A stretch of DNA of 64,000 nt from JAUIIK01 sp041390865 (GTDB lineage Bacteria; Chloroflexota; Chloroflexia; Thermomicrobiales; CFX8): contig JAWKPC010000001.1 of the NCBI GenBank assembly GCA_041390865.1, forward strand, positions 62,001 through 126,000, read 5' to 3'. Under the pieces are notes generated by a model that searched no databases, was not told the DNA's origin, and saw only the letters and a list, made by a program, of their open reading frames with translations. Shown one piece after another: positions 20,085-29,272 of the stretch (its first letter is position 1; each line of letters starts with the position of its first letter). Position numbers and translations under genes: made by a program.

Positions 20085-20861
20085 TCAGCTCGCGACGAGC
20101 CGGAAACCGATGAATCGGGTCGGCGCGGACTCCAACGCGGCGCGCATGGCTTCCTCATCGTCGAAGGTGCCTTGCAGAACTCGCCCCTCACAAGCCAGAG
20201 TTACCGAATCGGAAACGAACGGCCAGGGATCGACCCCGAAGTCAGCGTTAGCTGGCGATTGCGGTCTAACCGTCAAGATGATGTCCTCCGCAGCTGTTGG
20301 AACCGAGCCGAACTCTTCAGGTTCGTCGATTCCCATGAGCAACCTGAGGGAAAGAGCGTCCCAGAGCGATATGAGTTTCCGTTGTTGTGCGACCGTATCC
20401 TGGGATATGTCGCGTTGCTGTTGGAGCTTGGCGTAAAGGTGCTCCTGATTCTTCTTCTCGCGGGAGAGGAACGACCGTGCCTCGCGTGCCTCCTCGGTCG
20501 AGTCATCGTCGTAGTTGTGAAAGCGGTCGTAGAGATACGTCCCGTGCATAGAAATCAGCAATGCAGGCAACAGGCCGTAGCTCTGTGCCCACCGGCGCGC
20601 ATTTCCCCAAACTTCCAGATGCTCGATGGTCGGAAGCTGGCTGAATGTGTATGGTAAGCCCGTTTCTCTATTCAGCGTCGGAGAAGCTTCCCAGTCGAGC
20701 CAGGCGATATCATGCTGCTCGGCGGCAATCCGCAGCTCGCTGTCGGGCTGCTCGAGTCCTAGCTCCGGATTTCCCCACGCCGCTGCAAGCTGGCCGGATA
20801 TCCAGGCATGGGATGGCTGGGTCACAACGATCAGATCACTGTCCTCGCGACGATGTAACAT
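20085..20861 (-). CDS. DUF3891 family protein
   Basis: Protein of about 258 residues. The start at ATG 20861 (MLHRREDSDLIVVTQPSHA) matches the usual beginning of DUF3891, in which an Arg-Arg pair and VVTQPSHAWISGQLA form the diagnostic N-terminal motif; the longer open frame to 20999 would overlap the divergent gene. Further conserved parts are EQHDIAWLDWE, YGLLPALLISMHGTYLY and a charged coiled stretch near REKKNQEHLYAKLQQQ. No signal peptide or membrane segment, so cytoplasmic. The His-Asp pairs suggest a metal-site HD-like fold, but no biochemical function is established for the family. Confidence 0.78.
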   Translation of the reverse strand: MLHRREDSDLIVVTQPSHAWISGQLAAAWGNPELGLEQPDSELRIAAEQHDIAWLDWEASPTLNRETGLPYTFSQLPTIEHLEVWGNARRWAQSYGLLPALLISMHGTYLYDRFHNYDDDSTEEAREARSFLSREKKNQEHLYAKLQQQRDISQDTVAQQRKLISLWDALSLRLLMGIDEPEEFGSVPTAAEDIILTVRPQSPANADFGVDPWPFVSDSVTLACEGRVLQGTFDDEEAMRAALESAPTRFIGFRLVAS

Positions 20862-20954
20862 GGAATGCGCTCCCGATGCGTACGTTCGTTCAGCTATGCT
20901 TCGGACGGAACAATCGATACATACTAGAACACCGGCAACCGTAGGAGGTCGAAT

Positions 20955-21548
20955 TTGGACGCTCGAGAATACTGGGGTCAGGGGCTTTCGTACGATCAAT
21001 ATCTCGCGCAGATGACAATCCGAAGCGACGAATACCGCGAGAACTTCGCCTCCACAGACATCGATAACGAAACGATCCAGGTATTCTCCGGACGAGATCT
21101 GCGGTTCCTGGTGATAACCGAGGATTGGTGTGGTGATTCATCCCAGTTTGTACCGGCCGTCGCGAGACTGGCAAGTCAGCTTGACAACGCAGAGATCCGA
21201 TTTCTGCTTCGGCCGGACGTGCGAGAACTTGCCGATCAGTACCGGGACGGCAGCGGCCGCCAGCCGATACCCGTCATTATCGTGATGGACGAGAATGGAA
21301 CGGAACTCGGCGCGTTGCTCGAACGCCCCGGTGCCGTCACGGAACAGATGGCTGCCGAGACGATCCGCTTCGCATCGGAAAACAGCCACCTGGAAGGCAT
21401 TCGCCGATCCTACGCGAACATGCCCGAAGAGACGAAATCGGCTGTCTCCGATAACATAAGCACCTGGCGCTCAGCCAGACAGGAAGAGTTTGTGAGACTC
21501 CTGTTCGAGGAACTGGCATCGATCCTTCGTGCGCCCGCCACGGCGTGA
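20955..21548 (+). CDS. Thioredoxin-family protein with single-Cys CGDS active site
   Basis: 197-residue cytoplasmic protein with a thioredoxin-like core. The active-site region reads VITEDWCGDS, so the CxxC second cysteine is Ser; this variant is common in the Thioredoxin_9 family, and only a monothiol or binding role is possible. The cis-Pro loop is QPIPVIIVMDENG, as expected. The start is TTG at 20955 behind a near-perfect AGGAGGT seven bases upstream; no ATG or GTG fits. It diverges from DUF3891 with about 93 bases between starts, so the two may share a control region. It is followed by an LCP gene on the same strand. Confidence 0.8.
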   Translation: MDAREYWGQGLSYDQYLAQMTIRSDEYRENFASTDIDNETIQVFSGRDLRFLVITEDWCGDSSQFVPAVARLASQLDNAEIRFLLRPDVRELADQYRDGSGRQPIPVIIVMDENGTELGALLERPGAVTEQMAAETIRFASENSHLEGIRRSYANMPEETKSAVSDNISTWRSARQEEFVRLLFEELASILRAPATA

Positions 21549-21631
21549 CGGATCGGACTTTTCCTGCATTCCAGACACTGGCGATCGCGTGCGGTTAGTC
21601 GATGAGCATGAAGACATGACGGCGGTAGAGA

Positions 21632-23023
21632 TTGTATTTTGCGGGTAAACGTCCGCCGGTAAGAAACTGGCGGCAACGCGGACGGCATATGACACCCGTT
21701 CCCAGCCGGCCGCTACTCGCGAAGTATCGACGCGAGCGCAACGGCAAAGCAGAGAAGCCGAACCTTCCACAAGCTGCTCCCCGATCCCGCATCAGGCGGA
21801 TAGCGCTACTGATCATGGCACTGATCCCGATAGCTGTTGGAGCCTGGGTCATGTCCATCGTGATTCCCACGGCCTATGAGACATGGCGCGCGTCGGAAGA
21901 CATCTTCGACGACCGTACGGATCGGCCGGGACTGGCAGATCAGGCCCCGGACGCGCCAACGGCAATGCCTGAGTCCGTCCAGGCACTCCTGACCGCGACG
22001 GCGGAAGGCACACCCGCATCTTCGTTTTCGACCCAGATTCCGATTGGCGTCGTCCCGGATGACCGCACCATACCGACACCATCCTCGAATGCCCTTGCCG
22101 GGGCCGATGACGACCGTCCAACAGCGACCGAAGCGGGCGAGGTGCGCTCCGCGACCGGCGTACCGCCCACTGCTACCGCCACGTTCGAGCCGTTACCAGC
22201 ATGGAACGGTACCGACCCGGTCAATATCCTGCTGCTAGGAGTCGACACCCGTCCTTCTGAATCGAGTGACGGCCGAAGCGACACGATGATCGTTGTGCAC
22301 GTCGATCCGGCCGCGAAACGCGTCGACATGTTCTCGATTCCCCGGGACCTCGCGGTGACGATCCCCGGATTCGGGACCGGCTACAAAATCAATAGCGCCT
22401 ATCCCTGGGGCGAGTCATCCGAAATCGACGGCGGCGGGCCGCGCTTGATCATGGACACGATCGAGCTCAACTTCGGGATTACGATCGATCACTACGCGAC
22501 GGTTGACATTCCTGGACTCGAGCAGATCATCGACACGGTCGGAGGCGTCGTCGTCGATGTCGACACCCAGCTCAAGGATGATCAGTATCCGACCGAGGAT
22601 TTCGGATACACGCGGGCATATTTCCCACCTGGACTCCAGCGGCTGGACGGCAAGCATGCCGTCCAGTACGCCCGAACACGGCATGCGGATGGTGATTTCC
22701 GCCGCGCCGAGCGCCAGCAGCAGGTACTCCTGGCAATCCGGGATCGCGTACTACAGTCCGGAATCATCACCAAGTTGCCGGATCTGATCGGCGACTTGCG
22801 AAACACCGTTCGGACGGATCTTTCGCCACGAAAAGTTCTCTCGCTGGCATCGCTGGCTCAAAGTATCGACCGCGAGAATATCTGGGTTCATTCACTCGCC
22901 CCGTACACGCAGGCGAGCGTTACCGAACAGGGATGGTTCCTAATCGGCGACTGGGACGCCCTGCGTTGGGTCGCCCAGAATCTGACCGAAGATCCCCTTG
23001 CAACGAACGTGCCAGGCGGCTAG
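21632..23023 (+). CDS. LCP (LytR-CpsA-Psr) family glycopolymer ligase
   Basis: Membrane-anchored transferase that attaches anionic glycopolymers from undecaprenyl carriers to peptidoglycan. A basic N-terminus is followed by one membrane helix (IALLIMALIPIAVGAWVMSIVI), then a Thr/Ser/Pro-rich extracytoplasmic linker, then the LCP domain: NILLLGVDTR, SDTMIVVHVDP, FSIPRDLAVTIPG, KINSAY, YATVDIPGLEQIIDTVGGVVV and QYARTRHADGDFRRAERQQQ. The conserved Arg and Asp residues that bind pyrophosphate are present. The start may be TTG 21632 or ATG 21689; neither has a convincing ribosome site. Its stop overlaps that of the converging HMA-like gene by four bases. Confidence 0.88.
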   Translation: MYFAGKRPPVRNWRQRGRHMTPVPSRPLLAKYRRERNGKAEKPNLPQAAPRSRIRRIALLIMALIPIAVGAWVMSIVIPTAYETWRASEDIFDDRTDRPGLADQAPDAPTAMPESVQALLTATAEGTPASSFSTQIPIGVVPDDRTIPTPSSNALAGADDDRPTATEAGEVRSATGVPPTATATFEPLPAWNGTDPVNILLLGVDTRPSESSDGRSDTMIVVHVDPAAKRVDMFSIPRDLAVTIPGFGTGYKINSAYPWGESSEIDGGGPRLIMDTIELNFGITIDHYATVDIPGLEQIIDTVGGVVVDVDTQLKDDQYPTEDFGYTRAYFPPGLQRLDGKHAVQYARTRHADGDFRRAERQQQVLLAIRDRVLQSGIITKLPDLIGDLRNTVRTDLSPRKVLSLASLAQSIDRENIWVHSLAPYTQASVTEQGWFLIGDWDALRWVAQNLTEDPLATNVPGG

Positions 23024-24129
23024 GGAGAACCAGTCTGGCCGGTTTCGTCGTTCGTTATCTTGCGTTCGGCGGCCCCGGCCTCCGCATCGGACCCGATATC
23101 ATCGTCGGAGTTCTCCCTGGCGTTTTCCCGGATCGACTCCCGGATCGTCTCGACGAATCCCCGGCCAGCCGAGATAGCCTGACGGGCGCCCGCGGAAGCC
23201 TTCTCCCCGATTTCGGCTCCGGTTTCGAACGCCGAATCGCGTGCGAAGAGCTTGATCTCATGGGCAGTGATCGTGTCAGCGCGGAGCATCTCCCGGTCCA
23301 ATCCAACCGAAGCAAGGTGCTGGTCGACGATCTCCGGGTCCGCCTCTCGGCTCCACTTCGAGAGCTCGGTCAACATTGGCAGCAGCGTCTGAATCCGGGT
23401 GATCCAGACTGCCCCGGGGACAAATCGCAAAGCTGTTCGCGCTGCCACATTGCGTCCGGAACCGCCGGCGCCGCGCGACGCGATCGCCTGCTTGGCGGCA
23501 TCAGGCAGCGGGCTGACCCGGTCGTCCATCGCCAGTTTGCGCGCGAGATTACCGTACGTCGGTGCGCGCTTCAAAAGCTCATCGGCACGGTCGCGTAGCG
23601 GCCGCCGATCACCCAGCGAGGTCCGAACGACTTCAGCAAGCCCTCCCCGATCGAGCCGCTCCGGCTCATAGGTAATCAGGACGCCCTCCGGGTCGGGATA
23701 AGCCGACTTCACGCCTTGGGTGACGGCAAGACGAGCAGCCACCGCGCGCCGGTCCTCCGGCTCGGGCGTCTCCGCTGCTTTGTCAGGTTCGAACCAGGTG
23801 AGCCGCATCTTGTTGCTCGCAAGGTCTTCGGCCCAGACGCGAGTCCGAGTCGGATCGACATTGGCCTCCGGGTCATCAGGCGCTAAGCCGCTCCTGATAG
23901 CCGAAGCAAGCTTGTATCGCGTCGTCGCATCGGGATCGATCTCGACTTCTACGCCCTCGTCGCTGGGTTCAGCCCGTTTCACCCCATCTGCCTCTTCGAG
24001 TGACCTGAGCACGGTTGCAAACGCTTCGTCCGGGTCCAGATCTTCATCCTCCGGGAGCTTCCAGGTGAAAAGGAGCACGTTCGGTGGCTGAACTTCCTCG
24101 ACCCAGACACGGATTCGCGGGGCTGTCAT
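23020..24129 (-). CDS. HMA-like double-domain protein of unknown function
   Basis: 369 residues, no signal peptide and no clear membrane span. The N-terminal half holds two ferredoxin-like repeats of about 85 residues (RIRVWVEEVQP near 5 and RTRVWAEDLA near 95, each ending in a predicted strand such as VEVEIDP or VLITYEP). They resemble heavy-metal-associated folds but have no CxxC metal site. A middle segment (RTALRFVPGAVWITRIQTLLPML) and a helical C-terminus rich in Ala, Gly, Arg and Glu follow. GAAAGGG precedes the ATG. It resembles the cytoplasmic N-terminal regions of some P-type ATPases, but no transporter part follows. It diverges from rpiA; function unknown. Confidence 0.6.
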   Translation of the reverse strand: MTAPRIRVWVEEVQPPNVLLFTWKLPEDEDLDPDEAFATVLRSLEEADGVKRAEPSDEGVEVEIDPDATTRYKLASAIRSGLAPDDPEANVDPTRTRVWAEDLASNKMRLTWFEPDKAAETPEPEDRRAVAARLAVTQGVKSAYPDPEGVLITYEPERLDRGGLAEVVRTSLGDRRPLRDRADELLKRAPTYGNLARKLAMDDRVSPLPDAAKQAIASRGAGGSGRNVAARTALRFVPGAVWITRIQTLLPMLTELSKWSREADPEIVDQHLASVGLDREMLRADTITAHEIKLFARDSAFETGAEIGEKASAGARQAISAGRGFVETIRESIRENARENSDDDIGSDAEAGAAERKITNDETGQTGSP

Positions 24130-24209
24130 CTCAGTTGCCCTTTCACGTTAAGCCATAGTCTAATCAATGCGTAGTCGGTGGCGAACGCTTTGCACTGATC
24201 GGACGGTTT

Positions 24210-24911
24210 GTGAATTCAGAAGAGCAGAAGCGCCAGGTCGGCAAAGTCGCCGCCGCGCGCGTCAAGGACGGAATGCGTATCGGTCTCGGTAGTGGCACGA
24301 CCGCGCGCGCATTCGTAAGAGCGCTCGGTGAACGTGTCTCGTCGGGACTCGAGATAACCGCCGTCGCAAGTTCAACCCAGACCGCCGTCCTTGCAGCTGA
24401 AGTCGGCATCGAGATCGTTAAACACGACTCGCCGATCGATCTTGCCGTCGACGGAGCCGACGCGATCGCACGGGATTCGCTCGCGGCAATCAAAGGACTT
24501 GGCGGCGCGCTCGTCCGCGAGCGGCTCGTCGCGGAATCCGCAGCGGAATTCTTGATCATTGCCGATGAGTCGAAACTCTTTCATCGCCTCGATGACAGCC
24601 AGCCGGAACTCCCGGTTCCGGTCGAGATTCTGCCGTTCGGGTGGGAGCTGACGCGCGCCCGATTGGCTGCACTGGGCACGCCCAGACTTCGCTCGGGAGA
24701 TTCTCAGGCGCCATTTGTCACCGACAATGGCAACTACATTCTCGATATGTTCGAGTGCGACTACTCATCCCTCGTCAACCTCGCCGGTCAAATCAAAGCA
24801 ATGACCGGCGTGGTCGATCACGGGCTGTTTCTGAATCTCGCATCCGCAGCGATCATCGGCACGCCGGACGGCGTCATAGAATTGGGCCGCGCGCCCGGCG
24901 CCGGTGACTAG
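24210..24911 (+). CDS. rpiA: Ribose-5-phosphate isomerase A
   Basis: Interconverts ribose 5-phosphate and ribulose 5-phosphate in the pentose phosphate pathway, cytoplasmic. 233 residues, usual length. Motifs: GMRIGLGSGTTARAFV (phosphate loop), VASSTQTAVLA, DLAVDGADAIA with the catalytic Asp, IKGLGGALVRERLVA with the catalytic Glu region and ADESKL, then VTDNGNYILD near the C-terminus. The start is GTG at 24210; the sequence begins right where the family does. The stop overlaps that of the converging SMP-30 gene by four bases. It diverges from the HMA-like gene with only 80 bases between starts. Confidence 0.93.
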   Translation: MNSEEQKRQVGKVAAARVKDGMRIGLGSGTTARAFVRALGERVSSGLEITAVASSTQTAVLAAEVGIEIVKHDSPIDLAVDGADAIARDSLAAIKGLGGALVRERLVAESAAEFLIIADESKLFHRLDDSQPELPVPVEILPFGWELTRARLAALGTPRLRSGDSQAPFVTDNGNYILDMFECDYSSLVNLAGQIKAMTGVVDHGLFLNLASAAIIGTPDGVIELGRAPGAGD

Positions 24912-25798
24912 CGAGAGCCGGGCGCTTCGCCGCGCACGACAGTCTCGATGCTGTAGAGGCCGGTACGGGCCGTAACGTACAGCGTTGAGAAATCAGGTCC
25001 ACCCCAGGCGAGGTTTGACGGCTGCTCATCAAGCTCGATCTGACCGACGATCTCGCCGTCGGCATCCAGTACCCAGATTCCGCCCGGTCCGGTCGTCCAG
25101 AGTCGACCGTCCGAGTCCACCTTCATGCCATCCGGGACGCCCGGGCGCATGTCCGAGTTCATGTCGACGAACAGTTCGCCCTCGCTCGAGAGCGCGCCGT
25201 CGGCAAACACCGTATAGCGGTTAATCCGCCGGGCACCGGAATCGGCGATGTACATCTGGGTCTCGACCGGCGAGAACGTCAGGCCGTTCGGCTTGTCGAA
25301 ATTCGTCGCGACGCGCTGAACAGCACCGTTGGTGGCAATCCGGTAGGTCGCCATGTCATCCATCTCGCGCGCATCTTCTCCCTCGCCCTGACTCAGCAGA
25401 CCGTAGTCGGGATCAGTGAAGTAGATCGCGTCGGTCGATGCGACCACGATGTCGTTCGGGCTGTTGAAGCGCTTCTCCTCGTACATCTCCGCGAGCGGCT
25501 CAGGATCCTTGCCAAACTCGGCGATGCTGATCCGGCGTCCGGAGTGCTCGCATGCGAGTAGTCGCCCCTCGTTGTCCAGCGTCAGTCCGTTGGCATGATT
25601 GCTCGGTCGCCGGAAGACCTCAGCGTCTCCTCCAGGCTCCCATCGGTAGATCGTGTTCGCCGGAATATCGGTGAACAGAAGGCACCCATGCTCCGGCACC
25701 CAGAGGGGACCCTCCGTGAACTGATATCCGGTGGATTCTCGCTTTTCCTCGTTCGTATTCAGCAGGTCAGTAAGACCATTGTCAACTGCGATTCGCAA
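24908..25798 (-). CDS. SMP-30/gluconolactonase (LRE) family protein
   Basis: Six-bladed beta-propeller of about 296 residues that likely hydrolyses a sugar lactone using a bound divalent metal. Motifs: YQFTEGPLWVPEHGCLLFTD (the metal-binding Glu is in the FTEGP motif), SNHANGLTLDNEGRLLACEH, RFNSPNDIVVAS, YFTDPDYGL, KPNGLTFSPVE and VPDGMKVDSDGRLWTTGPG. The start is TTG at 25798 because GGAGAGG sits ten bases upstream; the open frame extends to 25867 without a ribosome site. It is the last gene of the minus-strand block headed by CapA, permeases and binding proteins, though a 95-base gap leaves operon membership open. Confidence 0.85.
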   Translation of the reverse strand: MRIAVDNGLTDLLNTNEEKRESTGYQFTEGPLWVPEHGCLLFTDIPANTIYRWEPGGDAEVFRRPSNHANGLTLDNEGRLLACEHSGRRISIAEFGKDPEPLAEMYEEKRFNSPNDIVVASTDAIYFTDPDYGLLSQGEGEDAREMDDMATYRIATNGAVQRVATNFDKPNGLTFSPVETQMYIADSGARRINRYTVFADGALSSEGELFVDMNSDMRPGVPDGMKVDSDGRLWTTGPGGIWVLDADGEIVGQIELDEQPSNLAWGGPDFSTLYVTARTGLYSIETVVRGEAPGSR

Positions 25799-25893
25799 TT
25801 TGCTGGCTCCTCTCCAACATCCAACTATACGTGCTGCCGGAGAAATGGTCCGTCGGCAAACCGCCAATCAGCATCGATCGTCACCGAACGCTT

Positions 25894-27222
25894 CTATAGC
25901 AGCACCTTGCCAATACCGTCCTCGAACGCGACTTCGACGCCGAACTCGCTGGACATGTCATCGACATAGCCGATGATTCGCTCGGCATCTTCAATCGTCG
26001 AAGCGCGCGGCGTACCGCGCCGACCGCGCTGCTCACCGTACCCGAGGGAGTAGCAGTGGAGGTCGATGCTCTTGAGCTCGCCATCCATGAATTCGCAGCG
26101 CGGCAGCGCGCATTCCCAGTATCTGACGTCCTTATGGAATCCGAGCAGACCATTGTCGTAGACGTCAGCAGGCGTCGAATCCTGGGTATCGACGCGCCAC
26201 ATCTCGTAGCTGTCGGCCGGCAGTAGATTCACCGTCTCGAACTCGAACCAGAGATTACCGAGGCTATAGAAGATCGGCTTGCCGTCGTGGATCTCGATCC
26301 CGCGCATGATGTGTGGGCCGCTACCGGTCACGATGTCGCAACCGGCATCGATGCACGCCCGACCAAATTCCTTGATGAACTGGGCCGGTTTCTCGATCTG
26401 AACGTCGGATTCATGAGCGTGTATGCTGACGATGACAAGATCCGCCTGGCGCTTGGCGTGAGCGATCTCCGTCGTGATGCGCTCGAGATCGGCCGGATGC
26501 GGCTTCGTCTCAATCCCCGATGATTCCGCTCGCTCGAACAGCGTCCCTTCCAGCGCCGACCGCCCGAGAAAATACATCTGGTTCTCGGGATCTTCCGGCG
26601 GCTTCCGGAATTCCATTTCTTCTACCCAGCGATTGGCTTCCGCGACGCCGATCGATTCCGAGATCTGCTGCAGCCAGCCGTACTGTTCATCATCGAGTTT
26701 GATCGTCGTCTTGACCCGCAGCGGGTTCAGCCCCGGCCGTCCGACGAAGTCGTTCCGCCGTTCTCCGGCGCGATGTCCGGTGGCGAACGAAGACGCACAC
26801 GAGATCAATGCCACCCGTCCCGCGGCGGTGTCGAGATAGACGGGCGCGGACGCCTCGCCGAGCGCGTCACCGACGCCGGCATACTTCATCTCCAGCGATC
26901 GCATCGCCTCGATATGGAGCTGGAGGCCGTCGGTTCCGGAATCGAGCGAGTGATTATTCGCCGTCGCGAAGATGTTGAAGCCGAGATCCATCAACTCGCG
27001 GCCAATCGACGGAGGCGCCGAGAGGTGCAGTCCGCCGGCCTCCACCATCGGCGTTCCGCCATAGTTGTTGAGCAGCATTTCCAGATTGGAGAACCGAACA
27101 TCGACGCTTGCTAGCAGCTCCGCAAGCCGTTCATCTGCGCGCGGCGAATACGGTCGAGTGATCAGCGCGTCGCCAGACAGCACCGCCGATATTGAAGCCC
27201 CAGACATAAAACGCATCCCCAT
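25894..27222 (-). CDS. CapA-family protein (PGA_cap metallophosphatase fold), copy 1
   Basis: 442 residues of the CapA/PgsA-like family, whose fold is a calcineurin-type metallophosphatase and whose members are linked to poly-gamma-glutamate capsule synthesis, anchoring or hydrolysis. Motifs: VLSGDALITR at the N-terminus, DVRFSNLEMLLNN, FNIFATANNHSLDSG (Asn-His metal motif), VALISCASSFATG, DLVIVSIHAHE, and DIVTGSGPHIMRGIE followed by KPIFYSLGNLWFE. No signal peptide or membrane helix is visible, unusual for CapA of capsule producers, which are anchored. It is homologous along its whole length to the 37472-38800 gene, and the two CapA genes bracket the duplicated oligopeptide importer. Activity not assignable; a gamma-glutamyl or wall peptide role is inference. 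Confidence 0.82.
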   Translation of the reverse strand: MGMRFMSGASISAVLSGDALITRPYSPRADERLAELLASVDVRFSNLEMLLNNYGGTPMVEAGGLHLSAPPSIGRELMDLGFNIFATANNHSLDSGTDGLQLHIEAMRSLEMKYAGVGDALGEASAPVYLDTAAGRVALISCASSFATGHRAGERRNDFVGRPGLNPLRVKTTIKLDDEQYGWLQQISESIGVAEANRWVEEMEFRKPPEDPENQMYFLGRSALEGTLFERAESSGIETKPHPADLERITTEIAHAKRQADLVIVSIHAHESDVQIEKPAQFIKEFGRACIDAGCDIVTGSGPHIMRGIEIHDGKPIFYSLGNLWFEFETVNLLPADSYEMWRVDTQDSTPADVYDNGLLGFHKDVRYWECALPRCEFMDGELKSIDLHCYSLGYGEQRGRRGTPRASTIEDAERIIGYVDDMSSEFGVEVAFEDGIGKVLL

Positions 27223-27306
27223 TCAATCATCTACAAGCATCCAGACAGCGTCCATTATCCACGGATTCGTTCTGCTGTCGCCCCCGCGTCAACGAGTTTT
27301 CGAAAT

Positions 27307-27344
27307 GTATGAAGGCCCCCGCAGATCTGCGAGGGCCCTCATAC
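27307..27344 (-). terminator. Long hairpin between DppC copy 1 and CapA copy 1
   Basis: A 38-base near-perfect palindrome centred on GCAGATCTGC with two mismatches. It lies 25 bases beyond the DppC stop and 85 bases before the CapA start, so it could end the transporter transcript or only reduce readthrough. The T run after it is poor. Confidence 0.6.
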
Positions 27345-27368
27345 GCATGCGTTCTCCTTATGGTAAGG

Positions 27369-28298
27369 CTAGTCTCGCTGGCGCGGGTCCAGCGCATCGC
27401 GGAGACCGTCGCCAACCAGATTGAAGGCGAGCACCGTCAGGAAGATCATGATGCCTGGCGGATAGGCGATATGCGGGAACGTCTGGATGTGAGTACGGGC
27501 ATCGGCAAGCATATTCCCCCAGGAAGGCGTTGGACGTTGAATGCCGAATCCGAGGAAGGACAACGCTGCCTCGAGAATGATGATGCTCCCGACGGATAGC
27601 GTACCGATCACGATAACCGGTCCAACGACATTCGGGAGAACGTGACGGGCGATGATGCGCGTATTGGTCGCCCCGAGAGCACGAGCGGCAAAGACATAGT
27701 CGCGATTTCGCACGCTCATCACATCCGCACGTACGACGCGAGCATAGGTCGACCAGACGGTTAACCCGATGACCACCACCGTCATCCAGAAACTCGGGCC
27801 GAGCACCGCCGCGAGCACGATCAGAAGGACGAGGATCGGGAACGCCATGAGAGCATCGACGAACCTGGAAAGGACTGCGTCGATCAAGCCTCCAAAGTAA
27901 CCGGAAACCAGACCCACGGTCACACCGACCGCTAGGGATATGAGCGTCGAAAACACGCCGACCGTCAGCGCCACCCGCGTCCCGCGGATGATCCGGCTCA
28001 GGATGTCGCGACCAATATCGTCCCTACCGAACGGGTGCTCTAGCGTCGGTGACTCGCCTCGGAGCGCGGGGAAGGGCTGGATCGGATCGTACGGCTCGAA
28101 TATCCCGGGAACGAGGGCGATGATACACAGGATGAGAATGAACCCTGCGGCGACGATGCCCGGTTTGAACTTCTTAAACCGGCGCCAGGTCCGCTGCCAC
28201 TCGGTGCGGTGCTCTCGGCCGGCTCCAGTGAGGGACTCGCCCTCACCGGACGTTTCCGGCGCGGTTGCGGTTCGTGCTTGCGCTTCTCGCGATGACAT
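27369..28298 (-). CDS. Oligopeptide-type ABC permease (DppC family), copy 1
   Basis: 309-residue inner-membrane permease of a peptide/nickel-type importer. A cytoplasmic tail of about 50 residues precedes the first helix (GIVAAGFILILCIIALVPGI). The DppC hallmark EHPFGRDDIGRDILSRIIRGTR is present, as is the ATPase-docking EAA loop, ARALGATNTRIIARHVLPNV. The C-terminus has SFLGFGIQRPTPSWGNML, then FNLVGDGLRDALDPRQRD, as in the family. It starts 21 bases after the stop of DppB copy 1. It is strongly similar to copy 2 at 33481-34410. No ATPase gene follows. Confidence 0.92.
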   Translation of the reverse strand: MSSREAQARTATAPETSGEGESLTGAGREHRTEWQRTWRRFKKFKPGIVAAGFILILCIIALVPGIFEPYDPIQPFPALRGESPTLEHPFGRDDIGRDILSRIIRGTRVALTVGVFSTLISLAVGVTVGLVSGYFGGLIDAVLSRFVDALMAFPILVLLIVLAAVLGPSFWMTVVVIGLTVWSTYARVVRADVMSVRNRDYVFAARALGATNTRIIARHVLPNVVGPVIVIGTLSVGSIIILEAALSFLGFGIQRPTPSWGNMLADARTHIQTFPHIAYPPGIMIFLTVLAFNLVGDGLRDALDPRQRD

Positions 28299-28319
28299 TA
28301 ATAACTCCTATCGTGAGAT

Positions 28320-29246
28320 TCACTTCACACGAATGCGTGGGTCGATGACTCCGTAAAGTAGGTCGGTGAGGATGTTCGCCACGATAACGAAAAGGACGAA
28401 CATGACGGTGATCGCCTGAATCACCTGATAGTCGAGGCGATCGACTGACTGGATAAACAGCCGTCCGATGCCTGGAAACGCGAAGATCGTTTCGACAACG
28501 ATCGTACCGCTCAACAGAAATGCAACACGAAGGCCAACAACGGTGACGATCGGGAGCATCGCGTTCCGCACGACATGGCGCACGAGGACGACGCGCTCGG
28601 ACAGCCCCTTTGCGCGCGCGGTCGTCACGTACTCCTGGTTAATCACTTCCAGCGTTGAACCCCGGGTCAATCGCGCCAGGATCGCGGTTTCGTTGATTGC
28701 CAGCACCACGACCGGCATGATCCAGTTCTTCCAGCTCCCGGTGCCGTAAGAAGGCAACCATCCTAACTGGTTCGAAAAGAACACGATCAGCATCAGGCCG
28801 ACCCAGAAGTTTGGCAATGCGACCCCGGCGCTCGCCCAGACCATGATGCTCGAGTCAAATATGGAGAATTGCTTGACCGCGGCGATTATCCCGGCCGGTA
28901 TCGCAAGGCCCATCGCCAGCGAAATCGCCATAACGTTAAGCTTCAGCGTCGGACCCATCGCCTCGGTCACCATCTCGCTGACCGGAACTCCCGTCCGGAC
29001 GACGGATCGACCGAAGTCGCCCTGAACGAAGTTGGATAGCCACGTGAAATACTGTTCGTACCAGGGCCGATCCAGTCCCCACTTCTGCTGGATGAGTTCG
29101 ATCTGTTCGTCAGTGATGATGGCTTCACCGACCATCACGTCGATTGGATCTCCGGGCGCGAGTTGCATCAGACCGAAGGTGAAGAACGTCACGATAAACA
29201 GGACAATAATGCCCTGAAACAGCCTTTGAATCAGGAAGCTTAGCAC
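28320..29246 (-). CDS. Oligopeptide-type ABC permease (DppB family), copy 1
   Basis: 308-residue permease with a first helix LFQGIIVLFIVTFFTFGLMQ, then the family motif APGDPIDVMVGE, a periplasmic part with QKWGLDRPWYEQYFTW, and the EAA loop ARAKGLSERVVLVRHVVRNAMLP. It ends YGVIDPRIRVK, the usual DppB C-terminus. Together with DppC it forms the heterodimeric channel; the binding protein upstream (29332-31214) delivers substrate. A hairpin lies between binding protein and this gene. Similar over its whole length to 34428-35360. Dipeptide, oligopeptide, nickel or glutathione uptake are all possible for this class. Confidence 0.92.
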   Translation of the reverse strand: MLSFLIQRLFQGIIVLFIVTFFTFGLMQLAPGDPIDVMVGEAIITDEQIELIQQKWGLDRPWYEQYFTWLSNFVQGDFGRSVVRTGVPVSEMVTEAMGPTLKLNVMAISLAMGLAIPAGIIAAVKQFSIFDSSIMVWASAGVALPNFWVGLMLIVFFSNQLGWLPSYGTGSWKNWIMPVVVLAINETAILARLTRGSTLEVINQEYVTTARAKGLSERVVLVRHVVRNAMLPIVTVVGLRVAFLLSGTIVVETIFAFPGIGRLFIQSVDRLDYQVIQAITVMFVLFVIVANILTDLLYGVIDPRIRVK

Positions 29247-29272
29247 TAGCGCCCTCTCCCACCATCATAGAT

